Below the pieces are notes generated by a model, which searched no databases, was not told where the DNA came from, and worked only from the letters and a program-made list of their open reading frames with translations. Both the position numbers and the translations under genes were made by a program. From an uncultured Bacteroidales bacterium (GTDB lineage: Bacteria > Bacteroidota > Bacteroidia > Bacteroidales > Paludibacteraceae), in the NCBI GenBank assembly GCA_902799185.1, contig CADBZO010000002.1, positions 45,031 to 109,030 of the forward strand: a stretch of DNA of 64,000 bases. The letters run 5' to 3'. Within the stretch, counting starts at the first letter, position 1; each line of letters starts with the position of its first letter. This document shows positions 18,318-24,728 of the stretch, piece by piece.

Positions 18318-19376
18318 TTACTTTTGTTCGCTGTGCTTGGCTTTAGCAATAGCGATTGCCCGTTGCATTTTCTCCGCGAGTACTTTCTTGTCGGGTAGTT
18401 GTGTGTAATATTGTGCCACTTTAATGGGGCTTTGCTCGTCCAGCATGAGGTACTCAATATGTTCGGTGTTTCCCTCTGAACAGAGAATCAGTCCGATAGG
18501 CGATTCCTCTCCTTCACGGCGTTCGTTCCTGTTCAGATAACGCAGATACAACAGCATCTGACCTTCGTGTTCGGGTTTGAACTTACCTAATTTGAGATCA
18601 ATGGCTACTAATCTCCGCAAGCCGCGGTGGTAGAAAAGCAAGTCAATATAATAGTCCGTTCCGTCCACCGTGATACGTTTCTGGCGAGCGAGGAAAGCGA
18701 AATCCGTTCCCATTTCGGAGATAAACTCCTGCATCTGAGAAATTATTGCGCTCTCCAGATCTTTCTCGGAGAAACTGTCCGGCAGCCCCAAAGCATCCAG
18801 AAAATAACTGCTGCGGAATACCAGATCCGGCACTAACATATTCGACTCTGCCGTTTCATCCAAAGTCCTGAGAATCACCTCTTCCGGCTTCCGGCTGATG
18901 GCTGTGCGCTCGTAGAGTTGGCTGTCGATTTTCTTGTCCAATGTGCGGGTATCCCAATGCTCATGGTAGCACATCTGCATGTAGAACTTGCGTGCAAGCG
19001 GGTCGGAGAGGTACATAATAGACTTGAGATGAGACCAACTGAATTGTCTCTGCACTGCGGAGACAATGTCGGACTCGGTAAAAGTCTCTGCACTGCGGAG
19101 ACAATGTCTCAAGGTTTTCTCACTCCATCCTTTGCCATAACGCTCGGTCAGGCGTAGCGACAAGTTCTTAATAACTTGTTTGCCGTACTCAGCGCGTTTG
19201 TTGTAAAGAACATCCTCTTTGATGCGCTTGCCAACCAACCAGTTTGTGTGACAAACTTCCGAGTTAACATATACTGCAATACGTGTACGGGTGTCATCTA
19301 TTATGTGACATACATCGGAGTAAAGTTGCTGGCTTTCGGGCAATGAAGCTACCGTTTGTTCGGGTTTCTGTGTCAT
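18318..19376 (-). CDS. YhcG-type (DUF1016) PD-(D/E)XK nuclease family protein
   Basis: The 352-aa protein from ATG 19376 (MTQKPEQTVASLPESQQL) has the DUF1016 N-terminal helical domain (VNSEVCHTNWLVGKRI, LTERYGKGWSEKTLRHCL, FSWSHLKSIM) and the C-terminal nuclease core (YYIDLLFYHRGL, VAIDLKLGKF, EHEGQMLLYLRYLN, IGLILCSEG), which keeps Asp, Asp-x-Lys and Glu/Gln active-site positions. The family is widespread and often found in mobile regions and restriction clusters; its role is not settled. A promoter is present at 19400-19432. The longer frame to 19442 would begin upstream of the promoter start point, so ATG 19376 is preferred. Confidence 0.85.
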   Translation of the reverse strand: MTQKPEQTVASLPESQQLYSDVCHIIDDTRTRIAVYVNSEVCHTNWLVGKRIKEDVLYNKRAEYGKQVIKNLSLRLTERYGKGWSEKTLRHCLRSAETFTESDIVSAVQRQFSWSHLKSIMYLSDPLARKFYMQMCYHEHWDTRTLDKKIDSQLYERTAISRKPEEVILRTLDETAESNMLVPDLVFRSSYFLDALGLPDSFSEKDLESAIISQMQEFISEMGTDFAFLARQKRITVDGTDYYIDLLFYHRGLRRLVAIDLKLGKFKPEHEGQMLLYLRYLNRNERREGEESPIGLILCSEGNTEHIEYLMLDEQSPIKVAQYYTQLPDKKVLAEKMQRAIAIAKAKHSEQK

Positions 19377-19399
19377 AAAGTTATTTTGTAAATCCGCTG

Positions 19400-19432
19400 C
19401 AAAGATACAATATTTTTTTGAAATAATTGCAA
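19400..19432 (-). promoter_or_regulatory. Promoter of the YhcG-type gene
   Basis: TATCTTTG (19407-19400) with a TTG at 19432-19430 (gap 22 nt) on the minus strand, a little wider than elsewhere. The 220 bp further right up to repeat B hold no gene that I can support. Confidence 0.6.
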
Positions 19433-19651
19433 TACATTTCAAACTTTATATAAAAAGTCTTCATTTTTGAAGTAAATTTCAAACTTTTGCCTTGTTTTGA
19501 TACAAAATCTCAATACGTCAAAGAACGCTATATACAATTGCACAAAAGTACAATAATATAAACAATCAAATTTAAACAATTATGAAACAATCATTTGTTT
19601 TAAGATGTCTCTTAACCCCAAGAATAAATCTTGAGGTACGATTGTCTCATA

Positions 19652-19743
19652 ATTTCAAAGATCAATTCTACCTGTTTGTGAGTGCCGGTAGAGACACTAT
19701 GGTTTGACTTTGTACATTGTACATTGTCCCTTGGTACATTATT
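19652..19743. repeat. 92-bp direct repeat, copy B, with AGTGCC hairpin and GTACATTG repeat
   Basis: It is identical to 20812-20903 except for two positions. It contains AGTGCCGGTAGAGACACT (19681-19698, stem with one mismatch) followed by GACTTTGTACATTGTACATTG. It lies just after the stop of the BRO-N gene. Confidence 0.9.
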
Positions 19744-19841
19744 ATTGCCTACTGATTTGCATACAAAAAGCAACAACATCTTCCGACATTGTTGCTTATA
19801 AAAGGATATTTCAACTGTCCGAAAAAATCGGACACTTGATT

Positions 19842-20702
19842 TTACTCAGTCACTTCTTTTGCATCATTAAACGGCAGTTCCTCCGGCGGATTGGTGAAGT
19901 TCATCGCCCGTTTGTCCGAGATAACTGTGTCCCCCAACTCCTGTTCCAGTCGCTCACGTGCCACATGCGCTACATCGCCGCCACGTCTTGCCACTTGTGC
20001 GTTTTGCGCAAAACCCTTGGGATTCTCCCGTTTGCTGAGTTCCGTAGCCGCCGCTTCCGCCAAACCGTTGAGCATCAGTTCCACGTTGGTCATGTTATCC
20101 CGCAGACTCTCTTTGCGCAGCCCCTTGAACTCCTTATACTCGCGGGTGGTCATACCGCTCCAGGCCTTGGAGATGATGTCTGTCAGCAAAGCATAATCCC
20201 GGTTCTCCTGCATCCCGCCGCGCTGCCATTCGTCCGTCAGACCTTTGCGTATCTCTATTGTCTTGATGCGCTGGTTGATCCAATCCTCCGAATAACCCAG
20301 ACGGCGATAGTCTTTGATAGCCTGCTCAATACTCAGCTCCGGATCCTGTAACTGGTTCATACGCTCCTGACCAAGTGCCGCCAGCCATAACTTGAAAGGC
20401 TCAGCTTTCTTGCTCGGAATCGATTGTATCAGCCTGAAAACCTGCTCTGTATCTGCTACATCGGTAAGGTATTTCTTACCATCAGCGGCGGGTAATTTCA
20501 GTTGTACGATTTTTTCGTACACCTCACTTCCTTCCGCGGCCAACTTGCGTTTCAAATCACTCCAATAGCGACGAGGAGTGTTCGTGTCGGTTAACACTTG
20601 GATGACATCTACCACTGAGAAAAAGTATTTCTCTTGTTCGTCATCCCACACGTAGCGGATATGCTTGCCGTCAAATAATTGGATTGCTTCTTCTTGTGCC
20701 AT
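19842..20702 (-). CDS. BRO-N domain protein (DinD-like)
   Basis: The 286-aa protein starts MAQEEAIQLFDGKHIRYVWDD and has the BRO N-terminal domain (WDDEQEKYFFSVVDVIQVL, PRRYWSDLKRKL, KYLTDVADTEQVFRLIQSI), then a helical region (LGYSEDWINQRIK, RKGLTDEWQRGG, DIISKAWSGMTTREYKEFKGL) like that of E. coli DinD and phage antirepressors. It is expected to bind DNA or regulate other factors, possibly in a DNA-damage response. It has its own promoter (20722-20752) and sits alone between the 92-bp direct repeats B and C, as a one-gene cassette. Confidence 0.85.
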   Translation of the reverse strand: MAQEEAIQLFDGKHIRYVWDDEQEKYFFSVVDVIQVLTDTNTPRRYWSDLKRKLAAEGSEVYEKIVQLKLPAADGKKYLTDVADTEQVFRLIQSIPSKKAEPFKLWLAALGQERMNQLQDPELSIEQAIKDYRRLGYSEDWINQRIKTIEIRKGLTDEWQRGGMQENRDYALLTDIISKAWSGMTTREYKEFKGLRKESLRDNMTNVELMLNGLAEAAATELSKRENPKGFAQNAQVARRGGDVAHVARERLEQELGDTVISDKRAMNFTNPPEELPFNDAKEVTE

Positions 20703-20721
20703 AACTCATTGAATTATGCTG

Positions 20722-20752
20722 CAAAGGTACAAAAAAATTCTGACATATGCAA
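20722..20752 (-). promoter_or_regulatory. Promoter of the BRO-N gene
   Basis: TTGCATATGTCA (20752-20741) and TACCTTTG (20729-20722) on the minus strand, with a 20-nt gap between TTG and TACCTTTG. It is a close match to the consensus of this window. Confidence 0.85.
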
Positions 20753-20811
20753 GTTTTTGAGCGACAAAAAGCAGCAAAATGTGCCATTGCCCCTTTTATA
20801 AGCAAATCAGT

Positions 20812-20903
20812 ATTTCAAAGATCAATTCTACCTGTTTGTGAGTGCCGGTAGAGGCACTATGGTTTGACTTTGTACATTGTACATTGTCCCTTGGTGCATT
20901 ATT
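20812..20903. repeat. 92-bp direct repeat, copy C
   Basis: Second copy of repeat B, with a perfect stem AGTGCC-ggtaga-GGCACT at 20841-20858. Together B and C bracket the BRO-N gene with a 1160-bp period. Confidence 0.9.
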
Positions 20904-20931
20904 TGGCATAACGAAAGTTTCCAACGTGAAA

Positions 20932-21062
20932 TACTTAATATAACCCGTTTCTCCTCTCCTTTGGCTCCGATAAACGGCTCGGTTGATATGAACCGGTGAA
21001 GTGCAGGCTTTCGCGTATATCGGGATGGATGCAAAAACTCTTTTATTTAGTTATATTAAGTA
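20932..21062. mobile_element. MITE-like 131-bp element with 13-bp terminal inverted repeats
   Basis: TACTTAATATAAC (20932-20944) and GTTATATTAAGTA (21050-21062) are perfect inverted repeats. The same 13-bp ends bound 23431-23522. No transposase is present between the ends. The left arm of the 41-bp inverted repeat of the invertase segment lies inside this element. Confidence 0.55.
20960..21000. repeat. 41-bp inverted repeat, left arm, beside the invertase gene
   Basis: It matches the reverse complement of 22108-22148 at 39 of 41 positions, with the core AAACGGCTCGGTTGATATG. The arms enclose 1.19 kb containing the serine invertase gene and an outward-facing promoter. The arms may be recombination sites. 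Confidence 0.85.
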
Positions 21063-21248
21063 CGTCAACTGGATTTCAATATTATTAAAAAGAAAACAAA
21101 ACCGCATAAAGCGATTTTGTCTTATACAGGCGCACATAACCCTTTCACGGAGTTCAGTCCGGATGTAACTTGCTGATATGTCGCGTTCGTTTGCATACAA
21201 AAGTAGTGTCTTAACCGTTGGTACTTCTGTTTGTTTTCAAAAGCGGTG

Positions 21249-21279
21249 CAAAGGTACAAAAAATTTTCCACTTATGCAA
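21249..21279 (-). promoter_or_regulatory. Outward-facing promoter inside the inverted-repeat segment
   Basis: TTG (21279-21277) and TACCTTTG (21256-21249) on the minus strand, 20 nt apart, a consensus promoter. It lies downstream of the invertase gene and points left across the 41-bp arm towards the BRO-N gene, which already has its own promoter. No coding region follows closely. A second, weaker TACTTTTG box is at about 21205-21212. Confidence 0.7.
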
Positions 21280-21332
21280 GTAAATAAGCAAAAATTTATC
21301 TTTTGTTGAACACTCTTTGCAAAAACGCCTGT

Positions 21333-21971
21333 TCAGGTGGCTTTTTCAGCATTTTGTGTTGTATATTCTTCGCAGATAAATGCCTGGATATAGCGTCGCA
21401 GAGTGTTGCGGGAGCATCCCAGACGGCTGGTTATCTGCCGTTGCGAGCACCCCCGCGCTATCGACCTGCGGATATATGCGTCGCGGGGGTAAAGCGGGTG
21501 TGCCTCCTTGCGGGTGCAACTGCCTTTCGGCCGTCCTACAGGCTTGCCCTCCGCCTTGAGCCTGGCCAGCGCCTCGCGTGTCCGCTGGCTGATGAGCGTG
21601 CGTTCGATCTCCGCCGACAGACCGAACGCGAATGCCAACACTTTGGACTGGATGTCATCCCCCAGCCGGTAACCGTCTTTGACCGTCCACACGGAGCAGC
21701 CGCGGTTCATGCAGAGACTCAGGATCTCCATAATCATGTACAGGTTTCTGCCCAGCCTGCTTAACTCGCTGCAGATGATCAGGTCGCCTTTGTGCACATG
21801 CCTCAGCAGCCTGCCCAGCCGGCGTTTGGAATAAGGCTGCGTGCCGGAAACCGTCTCCTCTATCCAGCCATCCACACTCATCTTTTCTTTGAGACAAAAC
21901 TGATTGATTTCAAACCGCTGATTCTCAACGGTCTGCTTGTCGCTGCTGACGCGAATATAACCATACTTCAT
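21333..21971 (-). CDS. Serine site-specific recombinase (Mpi-type DNA invertase)
   Basis: Small serine recombinase that inverts or resolves DNA between short sites. The N-terminal catalytic domain has YIRVSSDKQTVENQRFEIN (catalytic Ser), CSELSRLGRNLYMIMEIL and AFGLSAEIERTLISQRTREA. The C-terminal helix-turn-helix region has VGRPKGSCTR and RGCSQRQITSRLGCSRNTL. It closely resembles the Bacteroides master invertase Mpi, which flips capsule promoters, as I remember that family. ATG 21971 (212 aa) is preferred over 21986 because the -7 box TATCTTTG lies at 21993-21986. The leader is then very short. The gene sits between 41-bp inverted repeats. Confidence 0.88.
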   Translation of the reverse strand: MKYGYIRVSSDKQTVENQRFEINQFCLKEKMSVDGWIEETVSGTQPYSKRRLGRLLRHVHKGDLIICSELSRLGRNLYMIMEILSLCMNRGCSVWTVKDGYRLGDDIQSKVLAFAFGLSAEIERTLISQRTREALARLKAEGKPVGRPKGSCTRKEAHPLYPRDAYIRRSIARGCSQRQITSRLGCSRNTLRRYIQAFICEEYTTQNAEKAT

Positions 21972-21985
21972 AACCGTTTTTGCCA

Positions 21986-21993
21986 CAAAGATA
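21986..21993 (-). promoter_or_regulatory. -7 box of the invertase gene
   Basis: TATCTTTG on the minus strand directly before the invertase start. No TTG is found at the usual 20-nt distance, so the promoter is probably weak. Confidence 0.5.
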
Positions 21994-22107
21994 CTAATTT
22001 TTTTTGATTATTCATCTTTCCGAGGCATGTTTTTTCGCGATTTCGTGCCCGCGTACCATATTTAATGCGTACGCGTGCTCCGTGTGCCCGTGCATATGTC
22101 CCGCGCG

Positions 22108-22148
22108 TTCACCGGTTCATATCAACCGAGCCGTTTATATGAGCCAAA
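22108..22148. repeat. 41-bp inverted repeat, right arm
   Basis: Partner of 20960-21000 in inverted orientation with two mismatches. It abuts element D (22144-22199). Confidence 0.85.
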
Positions 22149-22199
22149 AATAGACCTTTAGTATAGATCTTAGTTTAAGTGTTTCATAATGTCAATGTT
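22144..22199 (-). repeat. Island element D (partial copy of element A)
   Basis: It matches 17490-17540 apart from a 5-6 bp insertion and carries the ACATTGACATTATGAAACA tail on the minus strand, but not the AGTGCC hairpin. It lies between the invertase segment and the MqsRA-like pair. The stretch 22200-22342 holds no gene. Confidence 0.7.
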
Positions 22200-22342
22200 T
22201 GCTCTTTATGGCTTGTGTTTTTAGTGATTACTATTATTTGCTGTTTAACTTTTGACTTTGACTACTGAAAAAGACTGAAAACAAACAATAAACGGCAATA
22301 CCTCGTATCACCGTTTATCGCAAATGCAGCATCTGTACGCGC

Positions 22343-22891
22343 TTAGAGCGCTACCTTGCCAATAACTCTCGGCGAGAACAGTTCTCTAAACCAAGAGATA
22401 TTGTTGCTCTTCTTGAGATCCAAGATCAGATGCTTTTGAATCTTTTGGCATACTTTGCTGTACTCCTCTTCGGACATCTGGTTCTTGCAGCCCTCTACAT
22501 AACCGAGAAAAACCGCAGGAGTCTGAATACTCCGGAGCATTTTACCAATCGCTTCGCTGGGCATCTGTCCTTCCTCGTACAACCGGTACTGGTTGGTTCC
22601 CAGACCAAGGATCTCCGACATCTTGGCAGCCGAGAGTCCGTAAAACTTGCGAGTCTCGGTTAGCTCTTTGGGCGACGGAATCCCGTGCTTGGCACGATAC
22701 TGGACATAGACACGCTGAACGTTTCCTTCATCAATCTCAGTATTGGTAAACTCCAAATTCGTTTCCAAATCACGAATGTTGTGATGCTCATATACGAATT
22801 TCTCGCCGCGATACTCCGTTTCGCGCATCTCTTTTTGGTAAACGGCTTCTCCTCCTGTTAAAGGACTCACAATTTTTTGTTGCGAAATCAT
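22343..22891 (-). CDS. MqsA-like helix-turn-helix antitoxin lacking the zinc ligands
   Basis: The 182-aa protein has an N-terminal region laid out like the MqsA/YgiT zinc finger, but the expected Cys positions are replaced (SPLTGGEA where CPxCG is usual, and no second Cys pair). A helix-turn-helix region follows (KELTETRKFYGLSAAKMSEILG, LGTNQYRLYEEGQMPS) that would bind its own operator. A further 60 or so residues at the C-terminus are longer than MqsA. The start overlaps the toxin stop by 4 nt (ATGA, 22888-22891), as in mqsRA operons where the toxin gene comes first. It probably neutralises the product of 22888-23253. Confidence 0.7.
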   Translation of the reverse strand: MISQQKIVSPLTGGEAVYQKEMRETEYRGEKFVYEHHNIRDLETNLEFTNTEIDEGNVQRVYVQYRAKHGIPSPKELTETRKFYGLSAAKMSEILGLGTNQYRLYEEGQMPSEAIGKMLRSIQTPAVFLGYVEGCKNQMSEEEYSKVCQKIQKHLILDLKKSNNISWFRELFSPRVIGKVAL

Positions 22892-23253
22892 GATTGACCT
22901 CCTTTCTTATATGGATAATTCATTGGAAACTCTGCTACGTGGAAAGAGATACAAATCGTTGAATGGTTAGGTAAACCATAACAGATTTTAATGTACACCT
23001 CTTGCCCTTTGACATCCTTTCCAAACACCCATAAATCGCCAAAACGATTTAACATGTTACGGATAGGTCCTTCAGAATAATCTTCAGGAGCAATGGTTTT
23101 TACGATTTCTTTTCGTTCATTGGCAGTTATCTCCAATTGATGAAGAGAATCATTGTTTTTATCTCGCTCATCCCAAAACAGGATGTCGAACACCTCTACT
23201 TTCTGGTGAAAGTCATTGAGGAACTTCTGTATTTCGGCTAAAGTAGCTATCAT
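22888..23253 (-). CDS. MqsR-like type II toxin
   Basis: ATG 23253 gives 121 aa starting MIATLAEIQKFLNDFHQKVEVFDILFWD. The later segments EDYSEGPIRNMLNRFGDLWVFGKD and VYIKICYGLPNHSTICISFH fit the RelE-like fold of MqsR ribonuclease toxins, as far as I can judge by eye. The consensus promoter ends at 23281, so the start at 23253 is preferred over an in-frame ATG at 23283, which lies at the promoter. The gene order toxin-antitoxin with a 4-nt overlap supports the assignment. The pair lies between elements D and E. Confidence 0.65.
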   Translation of the reverse strand: MIATLAEIQKFLNDFHQKVEVFDILFWDERDKNNDSLHQLEITANERKEIVKTIAPEDYSEGPIRNMLNRFGDLWVFGKDVKGQEVYIKICYGLPNHSTICISFHVAEFPMNYPYKKGGQS

Positions 23254-23280
23254 TTGTAGTAGTACGTTTGAAATTTTGTG

Positions 23281-23311
23281 CAAAGGTACAACAAAAAAAT
23301 GACATACACAA
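23281..23311 (-). promoter_or_regulatory. Promoter of the MqsRA-like operon
   Basis: TTGTGTATGTCA (from 23311) and TACCTTTG (23288-23281) on the minus strand, 20 nt apart. Confidence 0.85.
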
Positions 23312-23412
23312 GAGAAAACGACAAAAAATCAACTTTACAGTTGGATTTTGTGCATTTTTTTGATAAATCACAGTCTTTTTCAGTTTGTCAAAGAACTCTT
23401 TGCCTATATTCA

Positions 23413-23428
23413 AGTGCCGGCGGGCACT
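23413..23428. repeat. Island hairpin E
   Basis: AGTGCC-ggcg-GGCACT, a perfect 6-bp stem. It is followed after 2 bp by the left end of a 92-bp element with 13-bp terminal inverted repeats. Confidence 0.7.
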
Positions 23429-23430
23429 AA

Positions 23431-23522
23431 GTTATATTAAGTACCGTTAATTTATACTATATCGTTTTCGGCTTTTGGCTGAGCCGGGGATTGCAAAATA
23501 CTTACAAAATACTTAATATAAC
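23431..23522. mobile_element. MITE-like 92-bp element with 13-bp terminal inverted repeats
   Basis: GTTATATTAAGTA (23431-23443) and TACTTAATATAAC (23510-23522) are perfect inverted repeats, the same ends as at 20932-21062. It sits exactly between hairpins E and F and has no coding capacity. Confidence 0.55.
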
Positions 23523-23535
23523 TAATACAACTCAT

Positions 23536-23591
23536 AGTGCCGGCACGGCACTCTAAAATGTGCAAAGCGGACATTGACATGATGTAAATAA
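23536..23591 (+). repeat. Island element F (hairpin plus conserved tail)
   Basis: The hairpin AGTGCC-ggcac-GGCACT (23536-23552) is followed by CTAAAATGTGCAAAGCGG and ACATTGACATGATGTAAA. The 25-bp tail 23567-23591 recurs at 24538-24562 with one mismatch. Element F precedes the ParE-like toxin-antitoxin operon. Confidence 0.75.
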
Positions 23592-23630
23592 TAAAATCAG
23601 GCAAAAAGGAAAAGTTTTTTGCGTTTTTCT

Positions 23631-23661
23631 TTGCGTATATCATAAATTTGTTGTAATTTTG
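23631..23661 (+). promoter_or_regulatory. Promoter of the ParE-like toxin-antitoxin operon
   Basis: TTGCGTATATCA (from 23631) and TAATTTTG (23654-23661), with a 20-nt gap between TTG and the -7 box. Confidence 0.85.
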
Positions 23662-23686
23662 CAGCGGATTTAAGATTTACACGATT

Positions 23687-23950
23687 ATGAGTACTATGGT
23701 TTTGGATAACATTGCTTCGTATATGTTTACGACAATGAGTCTGGCTGACCGTCAGTATCTTGCAAGCAAGATGGTTGCCGACCGCGACGAATACGGTTTG
23801 ACTCCGGAGGAACGAACAATGGTAGAAAACTACCTTATTGATCGTGCAGAAAAAGCGGTTGACCGCATCGAAGCCGGAGAGTACTATGCAGGTGAAGAGA
23901 CCGAGCAATATTTCACAGAGCGTATCCGACAAATGCGTGCTGCCGTATGA
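23687..23950 (+). CDS. Antitoxin-like small protein (87 aa) of a ParE-type pair
   Basis: A short acidic, helical protein (LADRQYLASKMVADRDEYGL, EERTMVENYLIDRAEKAVDRIEAGEYY) encoded directly before a ParE/RelE-like toxin gene with a 4-nt ATGA overlap (23947-23950). Position, size and charge support an antitoxin role. I do not recognise a specific antitoxin family. It has a consensus promoter at 23631-23661. An alternative ATG at 23699 would shorten it by four residues. Confidence 0.7.
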   Translation: MSTMVLDNIASYMFTTMSLADRQYLASKMVADRDEYGLTPEERTMVENYLIDRAEKAVDRIEAGEYYAGEETEQYFTERIRQMRAAV

Positions 23951-24267
23951 CAATCAAGTGGGACAAAGGAGCGCGACAGTCAGTCGATGCTACTGCCCAA
24001 TACATAGCCGAACACGACGGGGCGATGGCAAGTGCTGATTTTTTGGAAGAAGTGCTGCATGTCGTTCGATTATTACCGTTAGTTCCGTATCTTGGGGCTT
24101 TGGAGCGGCTGTTGTATCGCAGTAAAGTCAAGTTCCGCAGTATAGTAGTAGGCAAATACAACAAGTTGATTTATTACGTGCGCCAAGACGAGATCGTGAT
24201 TGTTGATTTTTGGGATACGCGTATGAGTCCGAAGACTCTGGTACGGCGGCTGCAAAACAAAATTTAG
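23947..24267 (+). CDS. ParE/RelE-superfamily toxin
   Basis: The 106-aa protein has the pattern of the ParE superfamily: IKWDKGARQSVDATAQYIAEH at the N-terminus, a central LLPLVPYLGALERL where the helix-to-strand transition lies, RSIVVGKYNKLIYYV and IVIVDFWDTRMSPKTLV, the last strand with the typical WDTRxxP ending. Such toxins act on gyrase or on ribosome-bound mRNA. It overlaps its antitoxin gene by 4 nt and is followed by a strong terminator. The operon lies between elements F and G. Confidence 0.82.
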   Translation: MTIKWDKGARQSVDATAQYIAEHDGAMASADFLEEVLHVVRLLPLVPYLGALERLLYRSKVKFRSIVVGKYNKLIYYVRQDEIVIVDFWDTRMSPKTLVRRLQNKI

Positions 24268-24296
24268 ACATTCTAAAGAGTAACCCCCTTTTGCCG

Positions 24297-24329
24297 GACA
24301 TGAGAGAAATCTCATGTCTTGTTTTTTTT
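24297..24329 (+). terminator. Rho-independent terminator after the ParE-like operon
   Basis: GACATGAGA-gaaa-TCTCATGTC, a perfect 9-bp stem with a GAAA loop, followed by TTGTTTTTTTT. Confidence 0.9.
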
Positions 24330-24728
24330 ATTCACATCATTGTAAATACAATGTACAAAGGAGCAATAAATGAGGAGTGAATATACTATTTAGAACAGGA
24401 CCATCACGGGACCATGTTCCGAGAACAACCTAACGACAGTACAATCAGAACAATAGAGAAGAAAAGTCAAAAGCAAATAATATTAACTAAAATAACAAAC
24501 AATAGTGCTTCTTATCGGCACCTAAAAAAGGATAAGAGCGGACATTGAAATGATGTAAATAAATAACTAAAAACAAGGAAAAAAAGTAGGGAAGTTTGCC
24601 AACTTTGCCAACTTTGCCATGCAAATTTTTCATCGTGAGGAAACAGGACTTATCCAAAATCACGGGATATATACATAGTATATATAAGGTGAGGTAGGAT
24701 ACGATATTACCCCGATGCAATAAGGAGG
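24330..24728. other. Gene-free right edge of the island
   Basis: No supported gene. It holds element G and a tandem TTTGCCAAC unit (three copies at about 24592-24620). The G+C content is low. Confidence 0.5.
24504..24562 (+). repeat. Island element G (degenerate hairpin plus tail)
   Basis: AGTGC-ttcttatcg-GCACC (a degenerate form of the hairpin) is followed by GAGCGG and ACATTGAAATGATGTAAA, which matches the tail of element F at 24 of 25 positions. It marks the right end of the ParE-like cassette and of the recognisable island. Confidence 0.65.

Noticed and set aside
17490..24562. Island as a classical integron
   Set aside because: No tyrosine integrase is present, the hairpins lack recognisable attC R/L boxes, and genes are on both strands. 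Only the layout is similar.
17490..24562. Island as a prophage
   Set aside because: No structural, packaging or lysis genes. The BRO-N protein alone is not enough.
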